From contig FMBT01000320.1 in NCBI GenBank assembly GCA_900095095.1, forward strand, positions 1 through 64,000: 64,000 nt of DNA, read 5' to 3'. The notes under the pieces were generated by a model. It did no database searches. It worked only from the letters and a program-made list of their open reading frames with translations, and was not told where the DNA came from. The position numbers and the translations under genes are program-made. Positions 45,749 to 56,755 of this stretch are shown here, in pieces. Each line of letters begins with the position of its first letter. The first letter of the stretch is position 1. Origin of the DNA: Fragilariopsis cylindrus CCMP1102. Lineage: Eukaryota; Bacillariophyta; Bacillariophyceae; Bacillariales; Bacillariaceae.

Positions 45749-47878
45749 TCAGAAGTTGCTACCATCACTTTCGCTATCAGTATTGCTATATTCACTGTAC
45801 CCATCATTATTGCCATCATCACTGTCATCATCTTCATCATCGTCGATGTCATTTGAAGTAGATGATCTTGTATTATTCATTGACGTAAAAGCATTACCGG
45901 CGGTAGCAACATCAGCAGCAGCAGCAGCAGCAGCAAAAGGCGAAGACGAAGATCCGCCACCAAATAATGATGCGTTCGTATTAGTCTTATTGTTCATGCT
46001 GTTGTTGCCGAATACAGATGATGGCGATGACGCACCGCCAAAAGCGGTGAATGATGATGGTACACTGTTACCACTACTAATACTACTGGCACCAAAAACG
46101 GACGTTGAGGGAGTTTTCTTACTACCGAATGCTGATACGAATGCTGATTGAGTGGTGCTTGTAGCATTATCAAAATTAGCTAGACTACCGAAAGTTGCCG
46201 TTGCATTTGTACTTGTATTATTAATATTTCGAAAACCACTTCCAAAGGCACCACCTGTTGTTGACGACGTAGTGGAAGGCAACGGCGATGCTGCCGCGAC
46301 CTTATTAGTTCCACCAGTTTCAAATGCTGGTCTTCCTCCAATAGAACTAACTGATCCAAAAGTCGCTGCTACTGATGGTGTCATTGTGCTTGTTGTACCA
46401 GCAGCAGCATTAGCAAGACTACCGAAACCACCAGTGGTGGTGGTTGCATTACCGAAACCACCACTTTGACCACCAACAATATTATTAGCTGATGCTGCTG
46501 GTTTGAAAGAAAACGACGAAGCCACGATTCCAAAGGGAGAGGTAGTAATACTGGTAGAAGTAGTAGTAGAAGGAAGCGACGATCCGAGAAATCCGGCACC
46601 AAATGCTGGTTTACCTGAATTGGCGCTCGAAGAGAAGGGCGAACAAACTCCAAAAGCCGGTTTTGTTGTTGATGCGGCAGGTGTTGATGATACAGCAGCA
46701 CGATTGTGGTTGTTCATTGTTGCTGTTCCAACAGAAGGAATATCATTTCCAGTTTCATCATCAATAATACCACAATTCGATATTGTAACACTTTTCAATG
46801 GACGTTGGGTTTTTTGATCTGTCTTTAATTTTTCTATTTCATATAATGTATCCATCCCATCAATAACTTCACCAAATACAACATGTTTACCATTTAAATA
46901 TTGAACAGGTCTTAATGTAAAAAAGAATTGAGATGAATTTGTATTCTTTCCTGAATTTGCCATACTGAGTAAACCTTTTTTTGAATGATTCATAAAACCA
47001 TTCGTTTCATCTTTAAATTTACCCCATCCATCGCCATGTTTAGAATTGAGTTCATATATTGATTGACCACCCCGGCCATCTCCAGTTGTATAATCACCCA
47101 TTTGAATACAAAATCCTGGTACAATTCGATGTATTTTAGAATTTAAATATCGAAGTGGTTGACCACTACTAGCTTTACGATCAGTTATTCCACCTGTACA
47201 TAGACCTTTAAAATTATTGGTAGTTAATGGTACTTTATCTTCATATAATTTTACAACAACTCGACGAGGATTCTTGTCGTCGCCATCAATTGTAAATTCA
47301 ATGAAACATTTCGGACCATTACCGGATGGTTCAGGGAATTGACTTGCTGCTGTTGTTGTTGTTGTTTTAACAACGTATTTCGATTCAAGTTTACGAAACA
47401 TTTCTTCTTCTTTGCCTTTATATTTAATTAATGTTGAATCAACGGTATCAATCTTTGAAGGATTATGCGTTTCATAAAATTCAATTAGACGTCTTTTATA
47501 ATCATTTTTGCCGTTATCGTTATCGTTATTGCTATCGTTATCCTTAGTAGTATTAGCAGTAGAAGATGATGATGATGATGGAGCAGTCACTGGCATTGTT
47601 GTTGTTGTTGAAGAAGAAGGAATAGTAGTCGATAATCCTCCTCCTCCTCCTCCTCCACCACCAAAAATACTACTACTTGATTTAGTAGTCGATGACGAAG
47701 AAAAGGCAGAAAATGGTGATGACGTTGCTGTCGTGGTTGTAAATCCAGAACCTCCACCACTACCGAAAATACTGTTAGCACTAGTAGTAGTAGTAGTAGT
47801 GGCATTCGTTAAAGTTGATGTTGACGACGAAGAAGCCGATGAGAAGGTAGAGAATGGTGATGATGATACTGCTGATGA

Positions 47879-47913
<35 letters not shown>

Positions 47914-48533
47914 CCTTCCCATTTCCTACACCTACTCCTCCATCGAAAAGGCTGGGTGTTGTCAAAGTGGTGTTAGCAAACGGATTTGCTGTTTTTGTGG
48001 GTCTCCCAGGAGTAGCTGCCTTGTTGTTTGCTGATTGAGCAGTAGGTGCACTACTACTACTACTACTACTAGTACTGCCGAATGGATTCTTCGGTGCTGT
48101 GCTTGACATTGGTGGATACGATGTTGATGATGATGATGATGATGCGGTCGATGAAGTAGCTACCTTGTTGTTTGTTGATTGGGCGGTAGGTGCACTAGTA
48201 CTAGTACTACTGTCGAATGGATTCTTCGGTGCTTTACTTGACATAGGTGGATACGATGATGATGATGATGATGACGTCGACGAAGTAGTAAAAGAACTTT
48301 GTTTCTGGGACGACGCTGCTAATGCTGTTGTTACTGGAAGAATTGTAGTAGTATTACCGAATGGATTACTATTATTATTATTACTGCCGAATAATAAGGA
48401 AGTTGTTGGAGTTGGTCTTGTTGTTATTGGGACTGTCGTCGTCGTCGGCATCGTACCAAAAGATGTCTTTGATGTTGATGTTGATGTGGATGTAGATCGT
48501 GATGTTGCTTTCCTACCAAATGATGATGGTCTA

Positions 48534-48566
<33 letters not shown>

Positions 48567-49198
48567 TTAGTAGTAGTAGTACTAATAGCAGTAGTACCAT
48601 CCGACGACAAAGGAGTAGCAGATGAAGATGAAAACGACGGTAGTAACACTACAGTACTGTTGTTATTACTGCTAGTATTGATCCGACTATTGCTATTGAT
48701 ATTGCTGTTACTACTACTGCTATTACCGCTGTTGCTAATAGTAGTAGTAGCAAAGAATGTTGTTGTTTTATCCAATTCTTGTGTGATCTTATTCCTGGCG
48801 GGTGATGAATTATAATTATACGATGGCATTATAGCAATAGCAGTAGGAATTGGTTTCAATTTTGGACGTGATGCATTCTTCCAACGATCACGTTTTGCAC
48901 ACCATGATAATAAATCATCTTTCTTTTTCTCTTGCTGCTTCGCCATGGTGGTTGTTGTTTTGTTATTCTCATTCTCATTCTCATTCTCATCGTTGTTGTT
49001 GTTGTTGTTAACATTATAATTGTAATTGTAATCATGATAATTAATTGATGAAAAAACATTACTTGATGCTGATGATGCTGATGCAGCAGCGGAGGACGAC
49101 GAAGAAGACGATGGTGGTGATCTCCATACTGATGATGATGAAGTACTACTACTTCGATTATTAGTACCTTTATTATTATTACTAGTACTAGTAGTCAT
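45749..49198 (-). CDS. FG-repeat nucleoporin-like protein with internal cyclophilin domain
   Basis: Single-exon, 1149 aa from the ATG at 49198 (longer frame begins with TTG). It has more than twenty FG motifs (SFG, PFG, AFG, LFG, IFGGG) in S/T/N-rich sequence on both sides of a folded core. The core starts at about 564 with YKRRLIEFYETHNPSK...KYKGKEEEMFRKLE, a small helical segment, then at about 626-810 a cyclophilin-type peptidyl-prolyl isomerase. Catalytic positions are largely kept: HRIVPGFCIQMGD, SMANSG, SSQFFFT, LNGKHVVFG. Two positions differ from human cyclophilin A: Met61 is Cys and Trp121 is Tyr (the latter usually lowers cyclosporin binding). An N-terminal motif SWCAKRDRWKNASRPKLKPI follows poly-S/N. 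FG repeats suggest the nuclear pore or transport machinery. Highly repetitive S/T/N codon runs occur throughout. Confidence 0.85.
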
Positions 49199-50198
49199 TC
49201 TATTCTTGGTCTTGTGGTAGCGTTGCGGTGCGCGTGTAGTGTCGTGTAGCAGCAATGTTATGTCTTTGTCTTGGTTGTTGTTTATTTATTTGTTGGTGGT
49301 GCAGTTTTTGTCTATAATATTTATATCTACAGTAACGTTAGGATCTTACTACTGTCGTGCGGAAGAGATATGGTAGGTCTCTCTCTCTCTCTTGTCGGAG
49401 GATGCTTCGTCGCTCGTCGCTCGTCGTCGTCGTTTGCTCCGCCCTGCTTTCGATACAATACAGTACAATGCTTTCGATTGCTGATTTGATTTTGATTTGA
49501 AATAATATTTGATTCTTTGATACGTATATGATTTATTTGAATGGGGGCATGTACTGTATTTGTTACGTCATTTACTGTACGTACAGTACCGTTAAAAAAA
49601 AGTAGTCTACTACATGTATTACTCCCCGAAATGAACCCATGTTCCCCCCCCAACACATCATCATGATACTAGGACCTACTATACTATAATACTGTACTAC
49701 TGTATGTTTATTCCATACATATCCTAGTATAGTATGTTTATACAGTATATTTGTATGTACTATACATACATATCACGACACGTTGTTTTGTCGTGATACA
49801 CACAACTTTTTTGTTAAGTTAGTCGATAGAGTCGAATGAATAATAAAATCAAGTTGTTTGACAGATGCATTACTACTACCTGCAGTAGAAGTAGTAGTCG
49901 ACATGATCATTCGTTGGACGACGATTCTGATCTTCGATTATTGTTTGTTAGTTCTGTGCCAAGGATTGTTACCAATGCGATGCGGTTCACTAACGTTACT
50001 AGGCCCTCATCAGCACTAGCAGAACGGGTCAGTCATCACCCTCATTCATCACCCTCATTCATCAATCCCCTCATCATCATCACACAAAGAAGGGAGTCCT
50101 GCTAGTACAACCGTACATCATCACAGCCACACTACCTGATCCACACGCCACATCAATACATAAACTTGAAAGTAAAGTAGTCATCAGCGAACACGACG
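49199..50198. other. Divergent intergenic region
   Basis: Between the FG gene and the first paralog. CATCACCCTCATTCATCACC repeats lie at 50034-50072. The last bases before 50199 (CATCAGCGAACACGACG) match those before the second paralog at 54121, so the 5' leader was duplicated too. Confidence 0.6.
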
Positions 50199-50276
50199 AT
50201 GATGGAGGACGACGACGGAAATCATGCCAAGAAAGGCAATATTACCGAATCATCATTATCTGTTGCTTCGAATAAC

Positions 50277-50316
<40 letters not shown>

Positions 50317-51482
50317 GAGAAGCAGTACCTACGATCAACAGTGTATCAGACGTAGGCAACGGTCCACCTGCTGCTGCTGCTGCTGCATCTTCCACAACTA
50401 CCACACAGCAAGTCGGTGCTGCTAATACTCAAGCAAGTTTTCAAGCTTATCTAGCAAATATACCACCTATTATACGTGCATCAGAGGATGTCTTGAAGAG
50501 TAGAAAGATCTATAATATTTATCGCCCAGCATTAACGTCAACATCAACATCAACATCAACATCAACATCAACATCAACACCAACTATGTCGACGACGACC
50601 TCCGCTGCTACAGCTGTTGTGACAACAGAAACACAGGACGACACACAGTCCGGATCATTATTTGTTGCTTCGAATAATAATAATAATAATAATAATAGTA
50701 GTGAAGAAGCAGCAGCACCTGAAACGAGCAACAGTGTATCAACGTCAACACCAACATCAACACCAACACCGTCGACGACCTCCGCTGCTACAGCTGTTCG
50801 ATCAGATATAGCAGCTGCTGTCTTAAAAGACAGTACAATGCATGAAATGATAAAAGAAAATAATGTATACAAATCTAGAGAAGATAAACGATTAGTTGTA
50901 CAGATAGTAGATGAACTGTTAAAAGAAAATAATGAATTACAATCTAGAGAAAATAAACGATTAGTTGTACAGATCACAGGTAAGAATGGTACACCTATTT
51001 ATTTTGAAGGATCACTCAAAAATGCTGAACGATATGGTGATGATCACATTGTCTTACGCTTTAAGAATGGTAGTAGAGATGGTTTTCCATTAAGTTCAAT
51101 TGAAATACGATTGGGTGGAGTCAAGGTACAACAAGTCAATATAGATGATATAACTATTTATTTCTACAATGATGGTTATGATGAGGAAAATCGAATGCAA
51201 TATATATGGTTAAATCTATTTAGTGATCGTGGTCCCAATATCAGCGGTCCAATCGTACGTATGATGGATGCAAAAATTGGACCGCTGCCATTGGGATGGA
51301 GACAAAGACATGTAGTAGGTGATGGCATTGACATGCTATTGACAAACTTTTTAGAACTAGTTGCAGATGAAAACAATGATCTGACACCTCAAACTTTAAA
51401 AATTAAAGCATTAGTATTTGATGAAAAAACTATACCTGGTCTTATGTCTTTTGTAACAAAAGAAATGACAAATTATACGTAA
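50199..51482 (+). CDS. Unknown protein, one copy of a ~170-aa domain (paralog 1)
   Basis: 427 aa. It starts MMEDDDGNHAKKG, followed by about 200 residues of N, S, T and A runs with repeated STSTST and SVASNNN motifs and two near-copies of LVVQI preceded by short helices. The C-terminal domain (from about residue 251) begins RLVVQITGKNGTPIYFEGSL and includes FKNGSRDGFPLSSIEIRLGG, KIGPLPLGWRQR, FLELVADENNDLTPQTL and IPGLMSFV. It looks like alternating strands and loops. No family is recognised. The paralog at 54118 carries the same domain twice. No signal or membrane segment is seen. The 3' flank (GAATGGGGATTAGG, AAAGAAATCCCGGGAAGAG) is also shared. Confidence 0.7.
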
Positions 51483-51895
51483 AAAAAATAAATAATGAAT
51501 GGGGATTAGGGAATGGTAATATTGTAACTCTTATATAAAAAGAAATCCCGGGAAGAGTTACTGTAATAATTATCATAGAAAAAAATGAAAAGGAAATCGT
51601 ATCATAATAAGCTCTATATAAAATAGATCGATTTTATATTTCATATTTTCTGTACCTCTAGATAGAACCGCTTTAGTAGTTGTACAGTAGTAGTAAAAAA
51701 TATTAGTAGTACAAAATAGTAGTATAAATAGAAGATTCATTTATGTTCTTTATAGTATACTTGATATGCTAGGACTGTACGATGCTGTTTTAATGAGGCT
51801 ACGGCATGTTTAATACTGATAGTCAATAAATAATCGGTATGGCGACAGGGTTGTACTCCAATGAGACCTATTATAGTTTCCTATTTCTTCTGTTA

Positions 51896-51935
<40 letters not shown>

Positions 51936-52509
51936 AGTTGGACCAAAAATAAAGAGAATAAAAGATTATTCTTGGAACAATTAGGGGAATGGTATATGTA
52001 CAGTAGAAGATACTGATACTAGTCCTAATACTACTACTACCGATACTACTACTACGACTACTACTACGAATGAGTATTGTTTATTACAACCAAATATTAC
52101 CTGTCATTATCGTGATAAACCAAGTATTATCCCATGTACGACTAGTCCACCAATTGTGAAAGTGTCGTGCCGTGTGGATCGATCGATCTTTCTTTACGAA
52201 TGTATGGCATGGAGTGGGTTCTTTTAAATGCTCTTTCCTGGCGGATGGATCTACAGTATACTCAAAACATGTGTGAGTGTGTTGACATCCCTATGCTAAT
52301 AATGGGACGAAGTAGAGCGAAATGAATGGCGCTCAAAAAAAAGCTAATTTTGAAATGGTGAAAAAAATAAAATTTGGAGGGGGGTAAAACGGTATCTTTG
52401 ATTTTGTACCTCTCCTCTCCCTCCCTTCATCCTTAACATCTCATTCCATTCTATCATCTCTACTACCGACGACGGCGACGACGGCGACGACGACGACGAC
52501 GATGATGCT
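51483..52509. other. Intergenic; AT microsatellite
   Basis: The first 170 bases resemble 55868-56045, the 3' flank of paralog 2. A long AT dinucleotide run lies at about 51900-51931. ACTACTACTACG and CGACGACGG runs occur at about 52030-52070 and 52465-52503. No gene. Confidence 0.6.
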
Positions 52510-53273
52510 ATCCCTTAATAGACTAGGGGCCGTATAGCGGCCCATAACGCGCAGAAATTAATTCCGGCTATAATTTCTTGACTACAATCTGTACCCTATA
52601 AACAACCACATACATCAATAGATAGCTCTTGATGTCAGCTTTCAGTATATATTTTACTTGTAACAATCCAATTGGTAGTTTTAATTCTAAGCCGGTCTCT
52701 AAAAGGGGCATATAATAATATTTTTTTGGGCGATTTCAGCTTTTTTTTTTGGGCTGTACGAAAAATATATAACACTTTACACAAGACTAACTAACCAATA
52801 TATCAATAGATAGCTCTTGATGTCAGCTTTCAGTATATATTTTACTTGTAACAATCCGATTGGTTGGCATACAAAAATAGCCCAGTCTTGTAAGGTCATT
52901 AGAAGGCCGAAAATTTAATTTTTTTTTAGTCCGCGCATTATTTAAAAAAAACTGTTAACTTGGTATTTCTAAGCCCCTTTTAGAGAACTGCGCTAAATCA
53001 ATTCAAACCAGTTGGACTGTTACAATTCGAATATTTATGGAAAGCTGACATCAAGAGCTATCTAATAACGTATGCGGTTATTTATTGAATACAGATTGTA
53101 GTGGATCGATTTTAGCCAGACTCCTGAACAAAATTTATGCGTTTTTTATTGATTATTTCGCGCTCTGTATTGCTATTTTCTTTATTTTATCGCGCTAATT
53201 TACTAGTATTTTTTTGGTTATTTCGCGCGTTACGGGCCCATATAAGGCCCCTAACGTCAGTTCATTAAGGGAT
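52510..53273. mobile_element. 764-bp foldback DNA element with long inverted ends
   Basis: Left end ATCCCTTAATAGACTAGGGG and right end ...CATTAAGGGAT are inverted repeats with matching inner blocks (GGGGCC-TATA-GGCCC-TAACGCGC). Inverted similarity continues inward through CTACAATCTGTA, GATAGCTCTTGATGTCAGCT and TCTCTAAAAGGGG, so the arms span about 200 bases. A block from CAATAGATAGCTC to TGTAACAATCC is additionally present as a direct copy (52617-52672 and 52803-52858). No ORF. AT flanks both ends of CCCTTAAT...ATTAAGGG, a possible 2-base target duplication. It lies between the two paralogous genes. Confidence 0.8.
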
Positions 53274-54117
53274 CATTACAATCGACAGCAGCGGTACCTC
53301 ATCACGGGCCTTCGCCAAAAACCAATAAAAAGTGATGACAAAGGTTTTTCTTCCAAGCAGATAGAGAAGCCTCCACTACCGCCGGTACGTAATGAAAACT
53401 GGAAATAATACCGAAGAAGAAGAAGAAGAAAATTCAAAATCTTAAAATGATGTTTCATCTTGAACAATTTTCTTTCGCTTCTCGTCCCTATTTAGAATGT
53501 AGATGTGTTTAATCTATTTGTCAACGATACTAAACATAAATAATATCGGTATCTGTCAAATCAATACTCATCGTTCGGCAGTGTGAAGATGGGGTTGATT
53601 TATCAACACTACATCAACATCAGAACAAATAAATATGATACCGGTATGTACGGTAAAAATAAGAATGAAATGCGAAAGATGTTCTTTTGTTTGGGTCACG
53701 AATTCGAGGGAGAGCAGGGAAACGACAATATGTTTGATTGTTTCAACATAAAATTCTAAATCCAAAGGACTTCGTTGAGTCCCATGTAATTAAGTCATGA
53801 GTGCGTTAGGTAAAACTCTATCATGTTAGCATACGTACAGTAGGAGGGCGACTCGGGGGATGTCAAGCGAAACAAGAATTTTGCGTTTTCCAAAACGCAA
53901 AAATAAGACGCGCTAACGCTACTACAAAATTACACGAAGATTTTATAGGTTAAAACGCGCTTTTTTTTGAGAATAAACACGTGAGTCGCACAATTGAAAA
54001 TACGACCTCGTCGGTTCAAAATCGGTCCACCAAAGGTAGTACTTATATATTTAAACAATGGCAAAGCAAATTCAAACGAAATAAAACAGACGATATTTAT
54101 TGTTATTTCTTAAACCT
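53274..54117. other. Intergenic upstream of paralog 2
   Basis: A GAAGAAGAA run lies at 53414-53430. No gene is supported by the short ORFs on either strand. Confidence 0.6.
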
Positions 54118-55623
54118 ATGACATCAGCGAACACGACGATGGAGGAAGACGACGGCAATCATGCCAAGAAAGGCAAACAAGAGGACTCCTCTGCTGATAG
54201 CAGTAGCAGTAGTATTAGTAGTAGTAGTGGTGATAATAACAACGATACAAAGATTTTGAAAGTAACAGAATCAATTTTATCGGTCTGTAATACTATATTA
54301 TCGGTCAGTGATCTCACTCCTGATGAGAAGGGTCAAGTTATACGGAATATTACTGAATCATCATTATTTGTTGCTTCGAATAATAATAATAATAGTAATG
54401 ATAGTAAAGAAGCAGCAGCAGCACCTGAAACGAGCAACAGTGTATCAACGTCAACATCAACAGCTGTTCAATCAGATTTTGCACCATTCGTTGGTGGTGT
54501 CCTTACAGACAGGTTAGTAGATGAAATTGGTGTATTACAATCTAGACTAATAGAATCTAGACTAGAATCTGAAAATAAACGATTAGTTGTACAGATCACA
54601 GGTAAGAATGGTACACCTATTTATTTTGAAGGATCACTCAAAAATGCTGAACGATATGGTGATGATCACATTGTCTTACGCTTTAAGAATGGTAGTAGAG
54701 ATGGTTTTCCATTAAGTTCAATTGAAATACGATTGGGTGGAGTCAAGGTACAACAAGTCAATATAGATGATATAACTATTTATTTCTACAATGATGGTTA
54801 TGATGAGGAAAATCGAATGCAATATATATGGTTAAATCTATTTAGTGATCGTGGTCCCAATATCAGCGGTCCAATCGTACGTATGATGGATGCAAAAATT
54901 GGACCGCTGCCATTGGGATGGAGACAAAGACATGTAGTAGGTGATGGCATTGACATGCTATTGACAAACTTTTTAGAACTAGTTGCAGATGAAAACAATG
55001 ATCTGACACCTCAAACTTTAAAAATTCAAGCATTAGTATTTGATGAAAAAACTATACCTGGTCTTATGTCTTTTGTAACAAAAGAAATGACCGAATCTAG
55101 ATTAGAATCTGAACATAAACGATTACGTGTACAGATTACAGGTGTGGATGGTACACCAATTTATTGTGACGGATCACTCAAAAATGCTGAACTATTTGGT
55201 GTTGGTGAAATTAACTTAGACTTTGATTATGGTAGTAGCGATGGTTTTCCATTAAGTTCATTAAATATTGAAATGCGATTGGGCGGAGTCAAGGTACAAC
55301 AATTCAATATAGATGATCTATTCATTAGTTTCATGGGTCTTTATGATGAGGAAAATCGAATGGAATATATACACTTAAATCATAATATTACTCCCCCTCC
55401 CAATGGCAGCGGTGAAGTCGCACAGGTGCATGGAAGAATTGGACCGCTGCCGTTGGGATGGGGACGGAGAAATACAGATGATGAAGATGGCATGGTATTG
55501 ACAGACTTTTTAGAACTAGTTGCAGATGAAAACAATGATCTGACACCTCAAACTTTAATAATTGATGGATTAGTATTTGATGAAGAAGCTATACCTGGTC
55601 TTATGTCTTTAATAGAAAAATGA
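54118..55623 (+). CDS. Unknown protein, two tandem copies of the ~170-aa domain (paralog 2)
   Basis: 501 aa from the first ATG (54118; the alternative ATG at 54139 aligns with the start of paralog 1). After the shared start EEDDGNHAKKGK and an S/N-rich linker come two domain copies. Copy 1 (about residues 153-324) is identical in protein to paralog 1 except Lys to Gln near its end. Copy 2 (about 330-500) is diverged: RLRVQITGVDGTPIYCDGSL, DGFPLSSLNIEMRLGG, RIGPLPLGWGRR, FLELVADENNDLTPQTL. Short helices with repeated ESRLES precede each copy. Function unknown. The conserved GPLPLGW and LVADENNDLTPQTL motifs would define the family. Converges on the ClpS-like gene. Confidence 0.7.
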   Translation: MTSANTTMEEDDGNHAKKGKQEDSSADSSSSSISSSSGDNNNDTKILKVTESILSVCNTILSVSDLTPDEKGQVIRNITESSLFVASNNNNNSNDSKEAAAAPETSNSVSTSTSTAVQSDFAPFVGGVLTDRLVDEIGVLQSRLIESRLESENKRLVVQITGKNGTPIYFEGSLKNAERYGDDHIVLRFKNGSRDGFPLSSIEIRLGGVKVQQVNIDDITIYFYNDGYDEENRMQYIWLNLFSDRGPNISGPIVRMMDAKIGPLPLGWRQRHVVGDGIDMLLTNFLELVADENNDLTPQTLKIQALVFDEKTIPGLMSFVTKEMTESRLESEHKRLRVQITGVDGTPIYCDGSLKNAELFGVGEINLDFDYGSSDGFPLSSLNIEMRLGGVKVQQFNIDDLFISFMGLYDEENRMEYIHLNHNITPPPNGSGEVAQVHGRIGPLPLGWGRRNTDDEDGMVLTDFLELVADENNDLTPQTLIIDGLVFDEEAIPGLMSLIEK

Positions 55624-56071
55624 GACATGAGATGAGATGAGGACGCACGCACGCAACGCACGCCATGCATCCTATGGCATGTAAACAATGCATGCTGACT
55701 GCTGATGGATGACGATTAATTAGGTGCGATATATTACTGGCGGTAGATGGTGCGACGACAACGGCAACTGCAAACTATAATCTTAAATGTGAAACGAAGA
55801 ACCTCTGATGTATAAGATCACAAATCAGGCCATAACAAAGTTGTATTAATATGTGTGTAAAGAACAAATAGTGAATGGGGATTAGGAGGAGAATGATAAT
55901 ATTGTAACTTTCTTATTTGTAAAAAGAAATCCCGGGAAGAGCTGGGGAAGAGAAGTTACTGTAATTATATTAATCATAGAAAAAAAATGAAAAGGAAAAA
56001 TCGTATTTATCATAAGCTCTATAAAATAGATCGATTTTATAGGACTCAGTCCTAAACACTAATGTTTTTAT
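55624..56071. other. Convergent intergenic region
   Basis: The 3' flank of paralog 2 contains ACGCACGCAACGCACGC at 55645 and the region shared with paralog 1 (55868-56045, including AAGAAATCCCGGGAAGAGC and ATAGATCGATTTTATA). No terminator can be named. Confidence 0.5.
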
Positions 56072-56755
56072 TTAATTATGCTGTACAACTTGGATCGTTA
56101 ATCCGTATTGTATGAGCAACGCACCATATAATTCACATTCTTTTTGAGTTGTGATCAGTAATGTCACACCCTGTGTAGTACCATCCATCATCCGTGCCCT
56201 ACTGGTCAATTCGTAGGCTACACGACGATCTAACGACGGGATAATTTTCGCTAATATCCGTGCGACATTTTCTGGTTGATAATCACATTGATCATAATAT
56301 ATCAATCGATACATTTTTTGTGGTGGTTCCTCCTCCTGCTCTGATTCTTTTTTCTTTGGTTCTCGCACCAACGTCCGTACGGCACCACGGACCACTCGTT
56401 TGAACGTGCTGCGGACACCATACAACCGTGTCGTGGTCGTTCTTGGTGATACTATTTTGCTTCTTGTTCTACCACTGCTGCTGCTGCTGCTGCTGCCAAT
56501 GATGAGCGAGGAGAGTGGGTGTGACTGTACCGAGGACGACGACGACGACACTCGCGAAGAAGCGGAGGAGGACAACGACGACGACGTCGACGACGAAATA
56601 AAGGCAGCCACCAACACAGTAGCAGTAGGAGTGGTAATCATCGTCATGAACAGAATTGATACCAATATTACCGATACTACGAATGATACCGTATCATTCT
56701 TACTCCTGATGGATGGTGCTGTTCTCTTTCTGCTACTTAGTACATCATGGACCAT
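56072..56755 (-). CDS. ClpS-like adaptor, plastid-targeted, atypical pocket
   Basis: Single-exon, 227 aa. ClpS proteins deliver N-degron substrates to Clp protease. The N-terminal half is a presequence: a hydrophobic signal (FVVSVILVSILFMTMIT), then VLVAAF (A-F cleavage-type motif) and a Ser-rich transit-like stretch. The C-terminal domain, from about residue 147, reads YRLIYYDQCDYQPENVARIL, AKIIPSLDRRVAYELTSRAR and LYGALLIQYGLTIQVV, the ClpS fold order. The residues that normally hold the N-degron (Asn-Asp after the first strand and the His of the VH-x-x-G motif) are not evident, so it may be a divergent adaptor with another substrate rule. Converges with paralog 2. Confidence 0.75.
   Translation of the reverse strand: MVHDVLSSRKRTAPSIRSKNDTVSFVVSVILVSILFMTMITTPTATVLVAAFISSSTSSSLSSSASSRVSSSSSSVQSHPLSSLIIGSSSSSSSGRTRSKIVSPRTTTTRLYGVRSTFKRVVRGAVRTLVREPKKKESEQEEEPPQKMYRLIYYDQCDYQPENVARILAKIIPSLDRRVAYELTSRARMMDGTTQGVTLLITTQKECELYGALLIQYGLTIQVVQHN

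Noticed and set aside
47508-48815. Long plus-strand ORFs rich in V, D and L inside the FG-repeat gene
   Set aside because: They are antisense shadows of S/T/N codon runs in the minus-strand gene, which has a recognisable cyclophilin domain.
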